Shown: positions 49,708 through 62,730, numbered from the stretch's first letter. The stretch is DNA of 64,000 nt from Colwellia sp. (GCA_013215385.1 JABSOY010000007.1:310001-374000), one strand, 5' to 3'. Numbers and translations are program-made. The notes: a model not told the origin generated them from the sequence alone.

Positions 49708-52700
49708 CTAAAAACGATAAGTCGCATTTAAGAAGAAGCTTCGGCCATAAAGGTCATAACCCGATGAAGTCACCATGTTGCCACGGTTCGAACCAGCGCT
49801 ATAATCTACCAATTCAGGTGCTTTATCGAAGATATTTTTCATACCCGCAGTAACCAAAAAGTCATCACCATTATAAGTAAGCGAAGTATTAAAATAAACG
49901 GCGCTGTCTGCTGAACAAACAGGAACAGTTTGTGGCTTACCTACTAGGTCTTCATTTTTGATGTACTCATCACATTTTGCCGTATCTCGTATATCATCAG
50001 CTGCATGAGTTCCTGACATGTAATTTGCCATAATCATCCAGTTCCATTCATCCATGTTAAAGTTCAATGATGATACTAAACGATGTTCAGGTGTGCCAAA
50101 GTCTTCTAACAAGTCTTCTGGAGTTTCACCTTTAAATATAGTGACGTCACGCTCAGTTTGTAAAGTATATTGATTATCCCACGTCATCGTTATATTACCG
50201 AAGTTCGTCACAAAGTGAGTATTAACATCAACACCCTTTGAGGTTTCTTCACCGATATTAATAAAAGAGGTATCAACTAAATTTGGAAAGTTAATTACTG
50301 GCGCATTACCACTATTACGTGAAATACGTGAACAGAATGGACTTTCCATATTAGGCGAGTCAAAACAACGTTTTAATATAGTCGCCGCACTTATCGAACG
50401 GATAGTATCTTCAACCACTAAACTAAAATAGGTAACACCTAAACTAAATTCATAATCACCTTCAAACTCAGGAGTCCATTTAAATGTCGCTGTAATGTTT
50501 TCCGATGTTTCAGGCTTTAACTCTTCAGCATTACCACTTGCAGACGTTGGAATACTCGGTACACCACTTAAACCAATTTTCGTATAATCTGCTCCTTGGG
50601 CAGTACAGTTAGCTAAAATAATGTCTGAACGATTTTCTTTAGCTGGATCATATTGGCTATCCGTTGTTAACGACTCAGAAACCATACATGGATCAGCGCT
50701 ACCACTTACACCACCAAATTGGTTCGCTAGGAACTGCTCTCGTAAATTTGGTGCACGAAATGACGTGCCGTACGAAGTACTAAATAATAATGATTCGATA
50801 GGTTTGTAAGTAACTCGAGCTCTATTGGTTAATTCGCTACCAAAGTTTGATTCATCGGTATAGCGAAATGCGGCCTCAACTTCGAATAGGCTTGCCCAAG
50901 CTTGATCAACAGCAATTGGTAATGAAATTTCGGCAAAAATATCACTAACATGACGAGAGCCTTTCGTTGCACCTTCCGTAAGAGGGTTTTCTGCAGCGAC
51001 TAAGCCCGTAGAACCTAACATATCTCCCGCGGAATCAATTCTATCTTTTCGGTATTCCATACCCAAAGCTACGGTTGATACACCGCCATTATCAAACTCG
51101 AATAAATCACCGGTAACAAAACCAGAGAACATTACCTGCTCAACCGTCGTCGTATTAATTCGTGTACCAATAAGGAAGTCTTTTTCTGCTTGCGTTGCAA
51201 AAGTTCCCCCTCCATATTCACCACCATTAAAGATAGACTCTGCAAAAAAGTTAATGGGTACACATTCATTGGGACTAATAAAGCCAATGCCCGCAGGAGC
51301 GGTAATTCCACAAATAGGAGTCCCCGAATTATCTAATCGCAATGTCCCCGTCGCTAAAGCTAAATTACTTTCATTCATAACTGGCTGAGTTTGATCACCA
51401 ACGCCACGGTCGTAAGAAGCAAACATTTCATATGTCCAACCTTGGTCTGATAGCCAGTCTTGCGTAAAGTCACCGCGTAAACCGGTAACAAAACGAAAGT
51501 GATTCAATTCAACTTCTCGTTTTTGTGGTAAGTCTTCTAAGGTCATAATATGAGAAACATCATAATCTGGAAATGGGTTCATTGGGTTATCAACCAAATG
51601 TAAAGAGCCATCGGGATTTGTGACTAAGTTACCATTTTCATCTTCATGCGGGATATTTGCAGCAATCGTTGGATATATTTGCTCGGTAGAAGCAAGGCTC
51701 GTTAAATGACGATGAAAATAATAAGCTTCATAGAATATTTCCTCCTCCCCTCCCCAGAAATTAGGAGAGTAACTGCCATTCGCAGCAAGCGTAAAACGAG
51801 TAACAGGCTGAATGAGATCGGCTTCCATACGATCTCTTGCATCGGAATGATCAGCAGAATAAATTCTTCGATTAAATTGATCTGAGCTTGTTATATCAAT
51901 ATTTGCATCACCTGGAACAGGTAAGCCAAAAGCCGAACTAAAACCCATAATACCAATATCAGTAGAACCTGGCGTGGTAAAAAAACCTATCCCTGAAGGA
52001 TGAGGATACGTCATTGGTGGTGCGTTTGGATCATCCGCATCATAGCCGGTGATATCTAAAATTGAGTTATCCCAAAAACGACTAGAACAAACAGATGTTT
52101 GCTTTCCTGTTTCATCTTCAAATATTTTACGAATACAATCTGTACGGTCTTTCACTGCAATGCGATCACGTTCATAATAGGAAGCAGAAATAGTGAATTT
52201 TGACTTTTCTCCTTCAAAACCGGTAATGAATGAAAAGTCTTTGGTAGCACCACCACCATTTTCTGTGTCAGAGATATTCGCTGAAACTTCAAAGCCATCA
52301 AAACTTTCTTTCAATATAATATTGATTACGCCGGCAACAGCATCTGCCCCGTAAATAGAAGATGCACCTTCGGTAATAACTTCGATGCGTTCTACCATAT
52401 TCACTGGGATTAAACTTAAATCAGGTTGTGATGGCGCACCACGCACACCTGATGAACCAAGTCGTCGACCGTTAATTAAAATAAGTGTTCTTTCTGGGCC
52501 TAGTCCGCGTAAACCAACATTAGATGAACCAACACCACCACTTGGCGGTGCTTCAGAAGCATTTGAACCACCTGAGTTTGAGTTATATGAACCATCAAAT
52601 TGTTGTCCGTTTGCCATTGATGTGTTTTGCAGTAATTCAGCAACGGTTCTAACTCCAGCTCTCATTGCATCATCTGCATTAATAACATGTATTGGTGAAG

Positions 52701-52869
52701 CGTTAGAGTACTCGGCTTTTTTTAGACGAGAGCCCGTAACTGAGATACGTTCAACAGCTTCTTCAGCTCCAGCTTCTTCAGCAAAAACAGGCATTGAGAG
52801 CATAGAAGTAGAGACACTGGCAAGTAGAGCATATTTGATAGCTTTCGCTATTGGGGATGCATTTATCAT
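49708..52869 (-). CDS. TonB-dependent outer-membrane receptor
   Basis: The 1053-residue protein has a signal peptide (to about VFA-EEAG near residue 31), a TonB-box-like stretch (ERISVTGSRL), and a plug domain (residues ~50-195: PIHVINADDAMRAG, NVGLRGLGPERTLILINGRRLG, IYGADAVAGVINIIL). A long barrel of the CirA/Omp superfamily ends in GRSFFLNATYRF with a terminal Phe. The plug resembles the Alteromonadales receptors of N-acetylglucosamine, peptide and large-substrate type. It contains many Cys in barrel loops. The substrate cannot be fixed, but nearby proteases make peptides a reasonable guess. There is no adjacent tonB or inner-membrane transporter. The leader has a two-copy 28-base repeat. 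Confidence 0.92.
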   Translation of the reverse strand: MINASPIAKAIKYALLASVSTSMLSMPVFAEEAGAEEAVERISVTGSRLKKAEYSNASPIHVINADDAMRAGVRTVAELLQNTSMANGQQFDGSYNSNSGGSNASEAPPSGGVGSSNVGLRGLGPERTLILINGRRLGSSGVRGAPSQPDLSLIPVNMVERIEVITEGASSIYGADAVAGVINIILKESFDGFEVSANISDTENGGGATKDFSFITGFEGEKSKFTISASYYERDRIAVKDRTDCIRKIFEDETGKQTSVCSSRFWDNSILDITGYDADDPNAPPMTYPHPSGIGFFTTPGSTDIGIMGFSSAFGLPVPGDANIDITSSDQFNRRIYSADHSDARDRMEADLIQPVTRFTLAANGSYSPNFWGGEEEIFYEAYYFHRHLTSLASTEQIYPTIAANIPHEDENGNLVTNPDGSLHLVDNPMNPFPDYDVSHIMTLEDLPQKREVELNHFRFVTGLRGDFTQDWLSDQGWTYEMFASYDRGVGDQTQPVMNESNLALATGTLRLDNSGTPICGITAPAGIGFISPNECVPINFFAESIFNGGEYGGGTFATQAEKDFLIGTRINTTTVEQVMFSGFVTGDLFEFDNGGVSTVALGMEYRKDRIDSAGDMLGSTGLVAAENPLTEGATKGSRHVSDIFAEISLPIAVDQAWASLFEVEAAFRYTDESNFGSELTNRARVTYKPIESLLFSTSYGTSFRAPNLREQFLANQFGGVSGSADPCMVSESLTTDSQYDPAKENRSDIILANCTAQGADYTKIGLSGVPSIPTSASGNAEELKPETSENITATFKWTPEFEGDYEFSLGVTYFSLVVEDTIRSISAATILKRCFDSPNMESPFCSRISRNSGNAPVINFPNLVDTSFINIGEETSKGVDVNTHFVTNFGNITMTWDNQYTLQTERDVTIFKGETPEDLLEDFGTPEHRLVSSLNFNMDEWNWMIMANYMSGTHAADDIRDTAKCDEYIKNEDLVGKPQTVPVCSADSAVYFNTSLTYNGDDFLVTAGMKNIFDKAPELVDYSAGSNRGNMVTSSGYDLYGRSFFLNATYRF

Positions 52870-52899
52870 TATATTTCCTTTATTAATTATATTATTTTT

Positions 52900-52945
52900 A
52901 GAACTTTATTTTTATAACTTTATTTTCAGAACTTTATTTTTATAA
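52900..52945. repeat. Two-copy 28-base repeat in the TonB-receptor leader
   Basis: AGAACTTTATTTTTATAA occurs at 52900-52917 and 52928-52945, with a 28-base period and a partial third unit (ACTTTATTTTC) between. It lies 30-75 bases upstream of the receptor start, in the region that should hold the 5' leader or core promoter. Confidence 0.75.
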
Positions 52946-56131
<3,186 letters not shown>

Positions 56132-56149
56132 TGTTTACCTAAATGCATT

Positions 56150-56171
56150 GAGGGGCTAAGCCCCTCTTTTT
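56150..56171 (+). terminator. Terminator after the M4 protease gene
   Basis: GAGGGGC and GCCCCTC pair across a 3-base loop, followed by TTTTT, 19 bases after the stop. Confidence 0.93.
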
Positions 56172-56360
56172 ATTTCACACAATAAATACCTTTACTCAAT
56201 AAAACTTTCCCATCTGATTTTTATCAACCTACTTTATTAACGTAAAAATTTACTTTCGTTAAAATACGACTTGGTTGTTCTAGGGTGACTGCTAAACATG
56301 ACGGTAATAAAATGAAAGTATGAAAAGGTATTTTTCGATAAACAATAAAATGAGAAATAC

Positions 56361-58325
56361 ATGAATAAAAAAATTGAAAAATTAATCCTGGTCAGTTTGC
56401 TCTCCACAATGAGTACTGCTTATGCGATTGAAAATATAAATCAACAAGATAATGAAAAAAAAGTTTGGATTTCTATTGGTAATGACGCAGTAACGGTCAT
56501 TAACAAGAGTTTTAGTAAACAGTTCGAACTAACAAATATTCAACCTAAACAGTCGGTACTTACCTTTACCGATTCACAAGCAATAACTGCACACAACCAT
56601 GCCATAAATATTGTCAGTATTGATGAAGCTCAATTAAATAATTTGAGCGAATTTATGCATGAAAACTTTAAACGCTGTGGCGGGTATATATTTCATGAAT
56701 CTCTAGCAGAGGCTCAGCAGTATACGGCAAACATAGCTTTAACCCCGCAGGTAATGGCGAGCTACACCATTGATAATCCCATTGGAGTTAATTCGCTATT
56801 AAATGAATTATCTTCGTCGAACTTAACATCAACTGTAGATAGCCTGAGTAACTACAATAATCGTTATTATACGAGTACAACTGGTGCAGAGTCGGCCAAT
56901 TGGTTGAAAAATCATTGGACTTCAATTAGCAGTGGACGCAGTGATATTAATGTTGAGTTATATAATCATAGTTGGCAGCAACCTTCTGTTATTGCAACAA
57001 TAACGGGAACATCCAATAGCAGTGAAGTGGTTATTGTTGGCGGGCATTTAGATTCAATAAATTTATCTAATCCAAGTACAGGTCGTGCTCCTGGAGCCGA
57101 TGATAATGCTTCAGGTATTGCAGTGGTTACTGAGACCTTACGCGCAATTGTAGCCAGTGGGTTTAAACCCAAACGTACCATCAAGTTCATTGGCTATGCT
57201 GCTGAAGAAGTTGGTTTAAGAGGTTCAAAAGCTATTGCTCAAGATTACAAAAATCAAGGGATGGATGTTGTCGGCGTGGCACAGTTTGACATGGTTGGCT
57301 ATAAAGGCACGGCTAATAAAGATATTGTTTTTATGACTGATTACACAAACAGTGGACAAAATACCTTCATGACTCAACTCATTGATACCTATTTATCTGA
57401 TATTAGTTATGGTTATGATCAATGCGGTTATGGCTGCTCAGATCATGCTTCATGGCACAATCAAGGCTATCCCGCTTCGATGCCATTTGAATCTAATATG
57501 TCTGATTATAACAGCAGTATCCATAGCGCGAGTGACAGCAGCTTTAATTCTGCCCATGCGCTAAAGTTTGCTCGCCTTTCTGCTACTTTTGTAGCCGAAT
57601 TAGCTAAAAGTGGTGATGTGGTTATTCCGCCAAACGACTCAGCACTAGAAAACAATGTAACTGTTACTGTCGCAGGAGCCTCTAAAGAGGAAATAATGTT
57701 CACCTTTGAAGTCCCTGCTGATGCAACATCGTTAAGCTTTACTACTCAAGGTGGTAGTGGCGATGCTGATTTGTATATTAGATTTGGCGCAGATCCTACA
57801 TTATCGGTTTATGACTGCAAAAGCACGAGTTCAAGCAGCAATGAAACCTGCGACATAACCTCGATAGAGACTGGTACTTATCACGTAATGGTACAGGCAT
57901 GGAATCAGATAAGTAACGTGAGTTTAACCGCAAGTTACGATTCAACGACAATCCCGCCAGATGATTCAAATGCCTTACAAAACAATGTATCAAAAACGAA
58001 CTTAACGGGTGCAAGATACGAGAATTTGGAATACACCATGGTAGTACCCGCTGGTGCTGCTAATATTAAATTTGTTATTAATGGTGGTAGTGGCGATGCA
58101 GATTTATTTGTTAAGTTTGGCAGTAAACCAACATCTTCAAGTTATGATTGTCGGCCATATATTGGCGGTAATAATGAATCATGTAACATGAGTAACGGTG
58201 GTGGTACTTATTACATTATGATTAATGGCTACGCAGCATTTTCTGGTTTAAGCTTAACAGGTAGTTATAACCCAGCAGTAACAGTGGGTAACACTGTTAT
58301 AAGTTCTAATGTGACAGTGCAATAA
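56361..58325 (+). CDS. Secreted M28 aminopeptidase with two PPC domains
   Basis: This 654-residue exopeptidase resembles Vibrio leucyl aminopeptidase. A signal peptide ends near residue 22 (STAYA-IEN); a propeptide reaches about residue 135. The M28 core has two zinc sites: His-Asp in VGGHLDS near residue 229, bridging Asp in GADDNASG, Glu-Glu in AAEEVGL, Asp in FDMVG, and the last His in SSIHSASDS. A Cys-x3-Cys (CGYGCSDHAS) forms the usual disulfide. Two PPC domains follow (~430-525 and ~540-640). It probably removes N-terminal residues from peptides released by the preceding M4 protease. It has its own upstream region of 190 bases. Confidence 0.95.
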   Translation: MNKKIEKLILVSLLSTMSTAYAIENINQQDNEKKVWISIGNDAVTVINKSFSKQFELTNIQPKQSVLTFTDSQAITAHNHAINIVSIDEAQLNNLSEFMHENFKRCGGYIFHESLAEAQQYTANIALTPQVMASYTIDNPIGVNSLLNELSSSNLTSTVDSLSNYNNRYYTSTTGAESANWLKNHWTSISSGRSDINVELYNHSWQQPSVIATITGTSNSSEVVIVGGHLDSINLSNPSTGRAPGADDNASGIAVVTETLRAIVASGFKPKRTIKFIGYAAEEVGLRGSKAIAQDYKNQGMDVVGVAQFDMVGYKGTANKDIVFMTDYTNSGQNTFMTQLIDTYLSDISYGYDQCGYGCSDHASWHNQGYPASMPFESNMSDYNSSIHSASDSSFNSAHALKFARLSATFVAELAKSGDVVIPPNDSALENNVTVTVAGASKEEIMFTFEVPADATSLSFTTQGGSGDADLYIRFGADPTLSVYDCKSTSSSSNETCDITSIETGTYHVMVQAWNQISNVSLTASYDSTTIPPDDSNALQNNVSKTNLTGARYENLEYTMVVPAGAANIKFVINGGSGDADLFVKFGSKPTSSSYDCRPYIGGNNESCNMSNGGGTYYIMINGYAAFSGLSLTGSYNPAVTVGNTVISSNVTVQ

Positions 58326-58371
58326 ATTCTAGGTAAGGAGTGCCCAACTACACTTTTAATCTAGCTGTCTA

Positions 58372-58430
58372 TTTAAATAAAGTTCTATAACGGTCTTCGA
58401 ATTCAAGCAAAATCGATTCAAGGCCGTTTA
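58372..58430 (+). repeat. Hairpin repeat copy 2, 3' of the M28 aminopeptidase gene
   Basis: TTTAAATAAAGTTCT followed by the imperfect stem AACGGTCTTCGAAT...ATTCAAGGCCGTT repeats the block 3' of gapA, with a 10-base longer loop (GCAAAATCG region). The rest of the 363-base gap to the next gene shows nothing further. Confidence 0.75.
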
Positions 58431-58688
58431 TCATTAAAATTTATAAAAAAGTCAATACATCCACAAACTTAGCAGTTAAATTCCAGCACCTATCATTAGC
58501 TAATTTACTGACAAATTAAAAAATATGGAAATAATAACTCCTGTGATTTTAAATTACCTGCGCTACGTAATCAATTCCTAACACTTTAGCTTAACATTTT
58601 AATAAATTATTCATCGATAACCTCAAACAAACTTGACTGATGATCCGCCAAGCGTTATTTATATAAAAACTTTTTAAAGAAAAATAAT

Positions 58689-60182
58689 ATGAAAAAAATC
58701 ATTCCCTTGCTGTTCTGGTTAACGGCTATTGCTAATTTTTCGCATGCGACATCAATTTTTAACAGTGATGTCGAAAATTTAATTGCTACCTTGAAAGCAC
58801 CAACGCCGATCATCGCCGATTTAAAGCAACTCACCGACGAAATTGGTAGCCGACTAACAGGTACACAAGCCAACAAAAATTCCGTTAACTGGGCGTTGAA
58901 TAAATTTCATCAAGCGAATGTTAGTGCTAAGAAAGAAAGCTTTACTATGCCAAAAGCCTGGTTAGAAAAAAGTGTCAGCGGCAAAGTTTTTAATGGCAAT
59001 TTCAGCTTTTCTCCTCAGATTGTTGCCATGCCTTTTACCAAAGGCACCGACTACCAAGGACTAACAGCAAGTATTATTAGTATCAATAAAGGTGATAGCC
59101 AGTCTTTTAAGCACGCCAATACTAATAATGCATTACAAGGTAAATGGTTATTGGTTGAAACAGCAGTACTTGATGATAAAAGTGGCATTCATGGTTTGTT
59201 CCAAGAATACCTCGATGCAGTTGGTATTGAAGAAAGAGCGCTAGCGGTTGAAGCAGCAGGAATAATATATATGTCTTCTCGGACTCAAAACTTATTATAT
59301 CGTCACCTCCCGAGTACCGGAGCTGATAATACATTAGCAATAGTGGTGATGGAGCGTGAAAGCGCATTACGTACACAACGTTTATTAAATGCCGGAAAGG
59401 CTTTAAAGTTAACAGCAAAAATTAATATCTTTGGTGAAAAAGCTTATCAAGCAGACAATGTTATTGCTGAAATTAAAGGTGATACTTTCCCCGATGAAAT
59501 TGTATTAATTGGTGCTCATATTGATTCTTTTGATTTAGGTACCGGAGCATTAGATAATGGGTCAAATGTTAGTTTAGTGATAGATATCGCCAGACAGATT
59601 AAAAAGCTTAATATCGTCCCTAAACGAACAATTCGCTTCGCTTTGTTCAATGGCGAAGAGCAAGGTATTTACGGTTCCTTCGGCTATACAAAAACCCATG
59701 CTAAAGAATTAGACAAACATGTGCTAGCAGCTACCATAGATATAGGTACCGGGGCTATCAATGGTTTTTTTGTTAATGGCAGGGAAGAAATTAAAGCAAT
59801 TATAAATCAAGTACTAACACCTGTTGCTGGTTTAGGTCCTTTTAATCTAATGAATGATCCTGTTGTTGGTACCGATAATTATGATTTTATGATGCAAGGC
59901 GTTGCTAACTTAGTAGCAAGTCAAGCGGATGCAAATTATGCATCAAATTACCATGCCCAATCTGACACGTTTGATAAGGTTGATCAAAAGCAATTAAAGC
60001 TAAATTCAGTGATTATCGCCGCTACTATCTTAGGTATAGCAAACTTGGATGAAATACCATGGCAGCGCCAAACGGCTAAACAAGTGGTAAACATGGTTGA
60101 TGAATATGATATTGAAGCGTCGATGAAAACCTTTGGTTTACATAAAAGTTGGACCGATAATTCCCGAGGTGTAAAACACTAA
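58689..60182 (+). CDS. Secreted M28-family carboxypeptidase/aminopeptidase (CPQ-like)
   Basis: The protein has 497 residues and a signal peptide (MKKIIPLLFWLTAIANFSHA-TS). An N-terminal half with a PA-like insertion (LQGKWLLVETAV) precedes the M28 zinc core: His-Asp in IGAHIDSFDLG, bridging Asp in GALDNGSN, Glu-Glu in NGEEQGIYGS, and the last His in SNYHAQSDT. This layout matches plasma glutamate carboxypeptidase (CPQ)-type dipeptidases of Alteromonadales. There is no PPC tail. It is likely periplasmic or secreted and would finish short peptides. A terminator follows. Confidence 0.92.
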   Translation: MKKIIPLLFWLTAIANFSHATSIFNSDVENLIATLKAPTPIIADLKQLTDEIGSRLTGTQANKNSVNWALNKFHQANVSAKKESFTMPKAWLEKSVSGKVFNGNFSFSPQIVAMPFTKGTDYQGLTASIISINKGDSQSFKHANTNNALQGKWLLVETAVLDDKSGIHGLFQEYLDAVGIEERALAVEAAGIIYMSSRTQNLLYRHLPSTGADNTLAIVVMERESALRTQRLLNAGKALKLTAKINIFGEKAYQADNVIAEIKGDTFPDEIVLIGAHIDSFDLGTGALDNGSNVSLVIDIARQIKKLNIVPKRTIRFALFNGEEQGIYGSFGYTKTHAKELDKHVLAATIDIGTGAINGFFVNGREEIKAIINQVLTPVAGLGPFNLMNDPVVGTDNYDFMMQGVANLVASQADANYASNYHAQSDTFDKVDQKQLKLNSVIIAATILGIANLDEIPWQRQTAKQVVNMVDEYDIEASMKTFGLHKSWTDNSRGVKH

Positions 60183-60195
60183 ATTACGATTAAAA

Positions 60196-60231
60196 ATAAA
60201 CCGCTATTTATACAGTAAATAGCGGTTTATT
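60196..60231 (+). terminator. Terminator after the CPQ-like peptidase gene
   Basis: AAACCGCTATTTA and TAAATAGCGGTTT pair perfectly over a 5-base loop with a T-rich tail, 15 bases past the stop. Confidence 0.88.
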
Positions 60232-60337
60232 TATCAGCTGAGTTAACACTGCAAAAATCCATATACCCCATATAATTCATATAAATAAAAAACAGTTACA
60301 AACGTATATTTTTCAATAGGAGTTTCTTGCCATCAAC

Positions 60338-60372
60338 AAAGTATTCAATCGGTTGTACAATGAATACTTTTT
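60338..60372 (-). terminator. Probable hairpin downstream of fdhD
   Basis: AAAGTATTCA and TGAATACTTT pair around a 13-base spacer, about 25 bases past the fdhD stop. The T-run is weak in the fdhD direction and stronger on the other strand, so orientation is uncertain. Confidence 0.5.
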
Positions 60373-60396
60373 ACGTTTTACCAAGCGATTTATATT

Positions 60397-61311
60397 TTAT
60401 ACCCCCTGCCCTAACAAGCGCCACTCACCGTGATAGACATTAAATCCGTCTTCAGAAGTAAAACCAATCAAGGTTAGATTAAAACGTTTCGCGGCGGTGA
60501 TCGCCAAATCAGAAGGCGCTCCGACCGCTATCAATAACGCAACACCTGCCATCACCGTTTTTTGTACTATTTCAAAACTTACTCGTCCGCTGACAACGCA
60601 AGCTAATACATCTGTATCAGCTTTATTATTTTTTAAACTTTTAGACTCTAATAAGGCGCCAAAAAGTTTATCTACCGCATTATGTCGTCCTATGTCTTCG
60701 CGCAGGTCAAGTAACTTATCTCCATGAAATAAAGCGGCAGCATGTGAGCCGCCAGTAAGCTTAAAAATTGATTGTTGCTTACGCATGATATTCGGCATCA
60801 ACAATATATCGTTTACCGACAAAGTTGATTTTTGTTCACTTAATACGGGCGGGTTTTTTAACTCTAAACTTTTTAATGATGTAGTACCACAAAGGCCACA
60901 ACTACTATAAGTCATTTGATAGCGATCTAACGATGAAAGTTCAGGAACAACACCACGTCTAAGGTTAACCTCCCATAAATTATCATTTGTTTCCGTGGAG
61001 TTAGCTGCGATTTCAACGATATCGGTAAGCGATTCAATAACGCCTTCAGACATTAACAGCCCGAGGATAAGCTGTTTATCATTTCCGGGCGTACGCATAG
61101 TAATAGAGAAAACTTGCGTATTAGTTTGCTGAGTTTTTTCTGGGTTGTCATACCATACCAGGGTAATTTGTAGTGGTTGCTCAACAATAACCGTGTCAGT
61201 AGTTAATTGACGAGATTGCTTTTTAAGCACCACTCTATTGATTTTTGCTGTTGAATGCTCTGTTACTTGCTCCGCAGAAAATTCAATAACACTTTGGCCA
61301 CTTTTATTCAT
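60397..61311 (-). CDS. fdhD: Formate dehydrogenase accessory sulfurtransferase FdhD
   Basis: FdhD moves sulfur from IscS to the molybdenum cofactor of formate dehydrogenase. It has 304 residues. The catalytic loop is SSCGLCGTTSL (CxxC). HAAALFHGDKLLDLREDIGRHNAVDKLFG and VSGRVSFEIVQKTVMAGV are family blocks. The normal ~275 core is preceded by ~30 extra residues. No formate dehydrogenase is in the window, so its client lies elsewhere. Confidence 0.94.
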   Translation of the reverse strand: MNKSGQSVIEFSAEQVTEHSTAKINRVVLKKQSRQLTTDTVIVEQPLQITLVWYDNPEKTQQTNTQVFSITMRTPGNDKQLILGLLMSEGVIESLTDIVEIAANSTETNDNLWEVNLRRGVVPELSSLDRYQMTYSSCGLCGTTSLKSLELKNPPVLSEQKSTLSVNDILLMPNIMRKQQSIFKLTGGSHAAALFHGDKLLDLREDIGRHNAVDKLFGALLESKSLKNNKADTDVLACVVSGRVSFEIVQKTVMAGVALLIAVGAPSDLAITAAKRFNLTLIGFTSEDGFNVYHGEWRLLGQGV

Positions 61312-61511
61312 ACAAAGATCATTTAATTTATTTAGATGAAATATTACCTGCTTAATGGCAAAGTAGAAAGATTCAAAGACAATCGGTTAAACGTCAAAAT
61401 CAACAAACTGTAAGGCTTTTACTGCAAATCAAGTTATTTCAGCTCAATTAACTATCGAATGCCCCTATAGATGCGGCTTACAAAGTTATATTCGGTAAGA
61501 TTATTATTCAA

Positions 61512-61628
61512 ATGAATTCGTTGAAATTTTTTAATTGCCGTACGGGAAAAGTTATCCCTAGGTCAGGCTTGCCTAAACATCCTGTGGAACTTGAATTAAT
61601 TAATTTGGAAGGACTTTACATAGCTTAA
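61512..61628 (+). CDS. Possible 38-residue peptide gene
   Basis: An ATG-started frame reads MNSLKFFNCRTGKVIPRSG and on to a stop 13 bases before a terminator-like hairpin. The frame stays open for about 20 codons upstream of the ATG without another start. The ribosome site is weak. It may be a real small gene or the tail of a decayed one; I do not recognise it. Confidence 0.3.
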   Translation: MNSLKFFNCRTGKVIPRSGLPKHPVELELINLEGLYIA

Positions 61629-61640
61629 TTTACCCGTTAA

Positions 61641-61681
61641 AAGCACTCTTGTTGTCTGCATAACTAACGATAAGAGTGCTT
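61641..61681 (+). terminator. Terminator-like hairpin
   Basis: AAGCACTCTT and AAGAGTGCTT pair over a 21-base loop. Only a modest run of A follows on the + strand. It marks a transcript end upstream of the small protein gene at 61766. Confidence 0.55.
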
Positions 61682-61765
61682 GATAAAAATTATATCTGAT
61701 AAAATTGAGTAATTTCATCGTCATTACCTATACTGAGTTTACGCATTATAAATGGACTATTGGTA

Positions 61766-61954
61766 ATGATGAAACGGATTCCTGCAGCATTAGTTAAAAC
61801 TTGGTTATTTCTTGTTAAAAGTAACGATCCAAAACTTGCTAAACAAAAACTCTATGCTTATCAAAAGATAAAAACGTTATTTGGTACTACCCAAGTCGCT
61901 GAAGTCTATATTGAGCAAGAAAATGATCATGATATTGAAATCGTTATTGTATAA
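61766..61954 (+). CDS. Small conserved-looking protein of unknown function
   Basis: About 62 residues starting MMKRIPAALVKTWLFL. It has a short hydrophobic N-terminus, a Lys/Tyr-rich middle (KQKLYAYQKIKTLFG) and an acidic C-terminus ending IEIVIV. Two adjacent ATGs (61766, 61769) and an upstream TTG are possible starts. The sequence looks like a folded alpha-beta peptide rather than random, but I cannot name a family. It converges on the glycine-zipper gene with 7 bases between. Confidence 0.5.
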   Translation: MMKRIPAALVKTWLFLVKSNDPKLAKQKLYAYQKIKTLFGTTQVAEVYIEQENDHDIEIVIV

Positions 61955-61961
61955 CGTTTCA

Positions 61962-62435
61962 CTACATTTGTTTGTCAATTCTTACTGAGCCATTTGCCAA
62001 ATACACCATACGTATCGCATCGTTACGCTGAAAAAGCATACGATTGTCAAAGTCTTGCACAACCATAAACTCTTTTCCTTGGTCTGTTTTAATCATCAAC
62101 TCGACCAAGTGCAGTGTTTTTTGACGATACTGTGGATGCTTGTTATCAGCGATAGCCCCGCCCAATATAGCTCCTAATACCGTGGCGACATCTCGACCGC
62201 TACCACTGCCAAACTGGTTTCCTATTGCGCCACCAATAAGTGCTCCGCCAAAAACTTTCCAACCTTTGCTTTTATCTTCTATCAGTTCTTGTTGGGTAAT
62301 ATTTCTAACCGAGTACACCTTGCCAAAAAGTACCTTTTCAACGGATACCGCTTTATTTCTTTCATAATCAGCACTGACTGCTGGGCTTATTATTATGGTA
62401 AACAAACATAAACAAGCAACAAATAATGTTTTCAT
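61962..62435 (-). CDS. Glycine-zipper outer-membrane-type protein (SlyB-like)
   Basis: A 157-residue exported protein with a signal peptide (ends PAVSA-DYE) and no lipobox cysteine at the cleavage site. The centre (FGGALIGGAIGNQFGSGSGRDVATVLGAILGGAIA) is a two-helix glycine zipper like that of SlyB and Rick_17kDa antigens. The C-terminal part is a small beta domain ending SVRIDKQM. It probably sits in the outer membrane. Function is unknown. A MITE lies just upstream of its promoter region. Confidence 0.8.
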   Translation of the reverse strand: MKTLFVACLCLFTIIISPAVSADYERNKAVSVEKVLFGKVYSVRNITQQELIEDKSKGWKVFGGALIGGAIGNQFGSGSGRDVATVLGAILGGAIADNKHPQYRQKTLHLVELMIKTDQGKEFMVVQDFDNRMLFQRNDAIRMVYLANGSVRIDKQM

Positions 62436-62461
62436 GGTGTACTCCTAAAAGGGGAAATGGT

Positions 62462-62728
62462 TATACCAACTCCAATAAGTTTCTTCCCACTCAGCGAGGT
62501 TTAAAAGGCTTAGAGGCAAGGCATTGATTGCAGAGAATGGTTATTCCCTTTTCAAAATCAATAACGCAGTCTGTATGCCTTTTAAACTCGCCCTTTGGGA
62601 GTTTGCCAGCGATTCGATAACCGCACATAATTTCTTTCATATAGAATAACTATATACAAAATAATTCTATTTGTTCTCAAACCCCTGGCAAGCTCTGAGT
62701 GGGAATAAACTTAATGGACTTGGTATTA
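62462..62728 (-). mobile_element. MITE copy 2 (267 bp), between the glycine-zipper gene and lpoB
   Basis: This is the reverse complement of the element in nudJ (17357-17622), with most positions identical by eye, including CGCTGGCAAACTCCC, GGGAATAACCATTCTC and both TACCAA-type ends. It lies 27 bases upstream of the glycine-zipper gene start and ends 2 bases from the lpoB stop codon, so it now forms the 3' end of lpoB and the leader side of its neighbour. No transposase is encoded. Confidence 0.9.
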
Positions 62729-62730
62729 AA

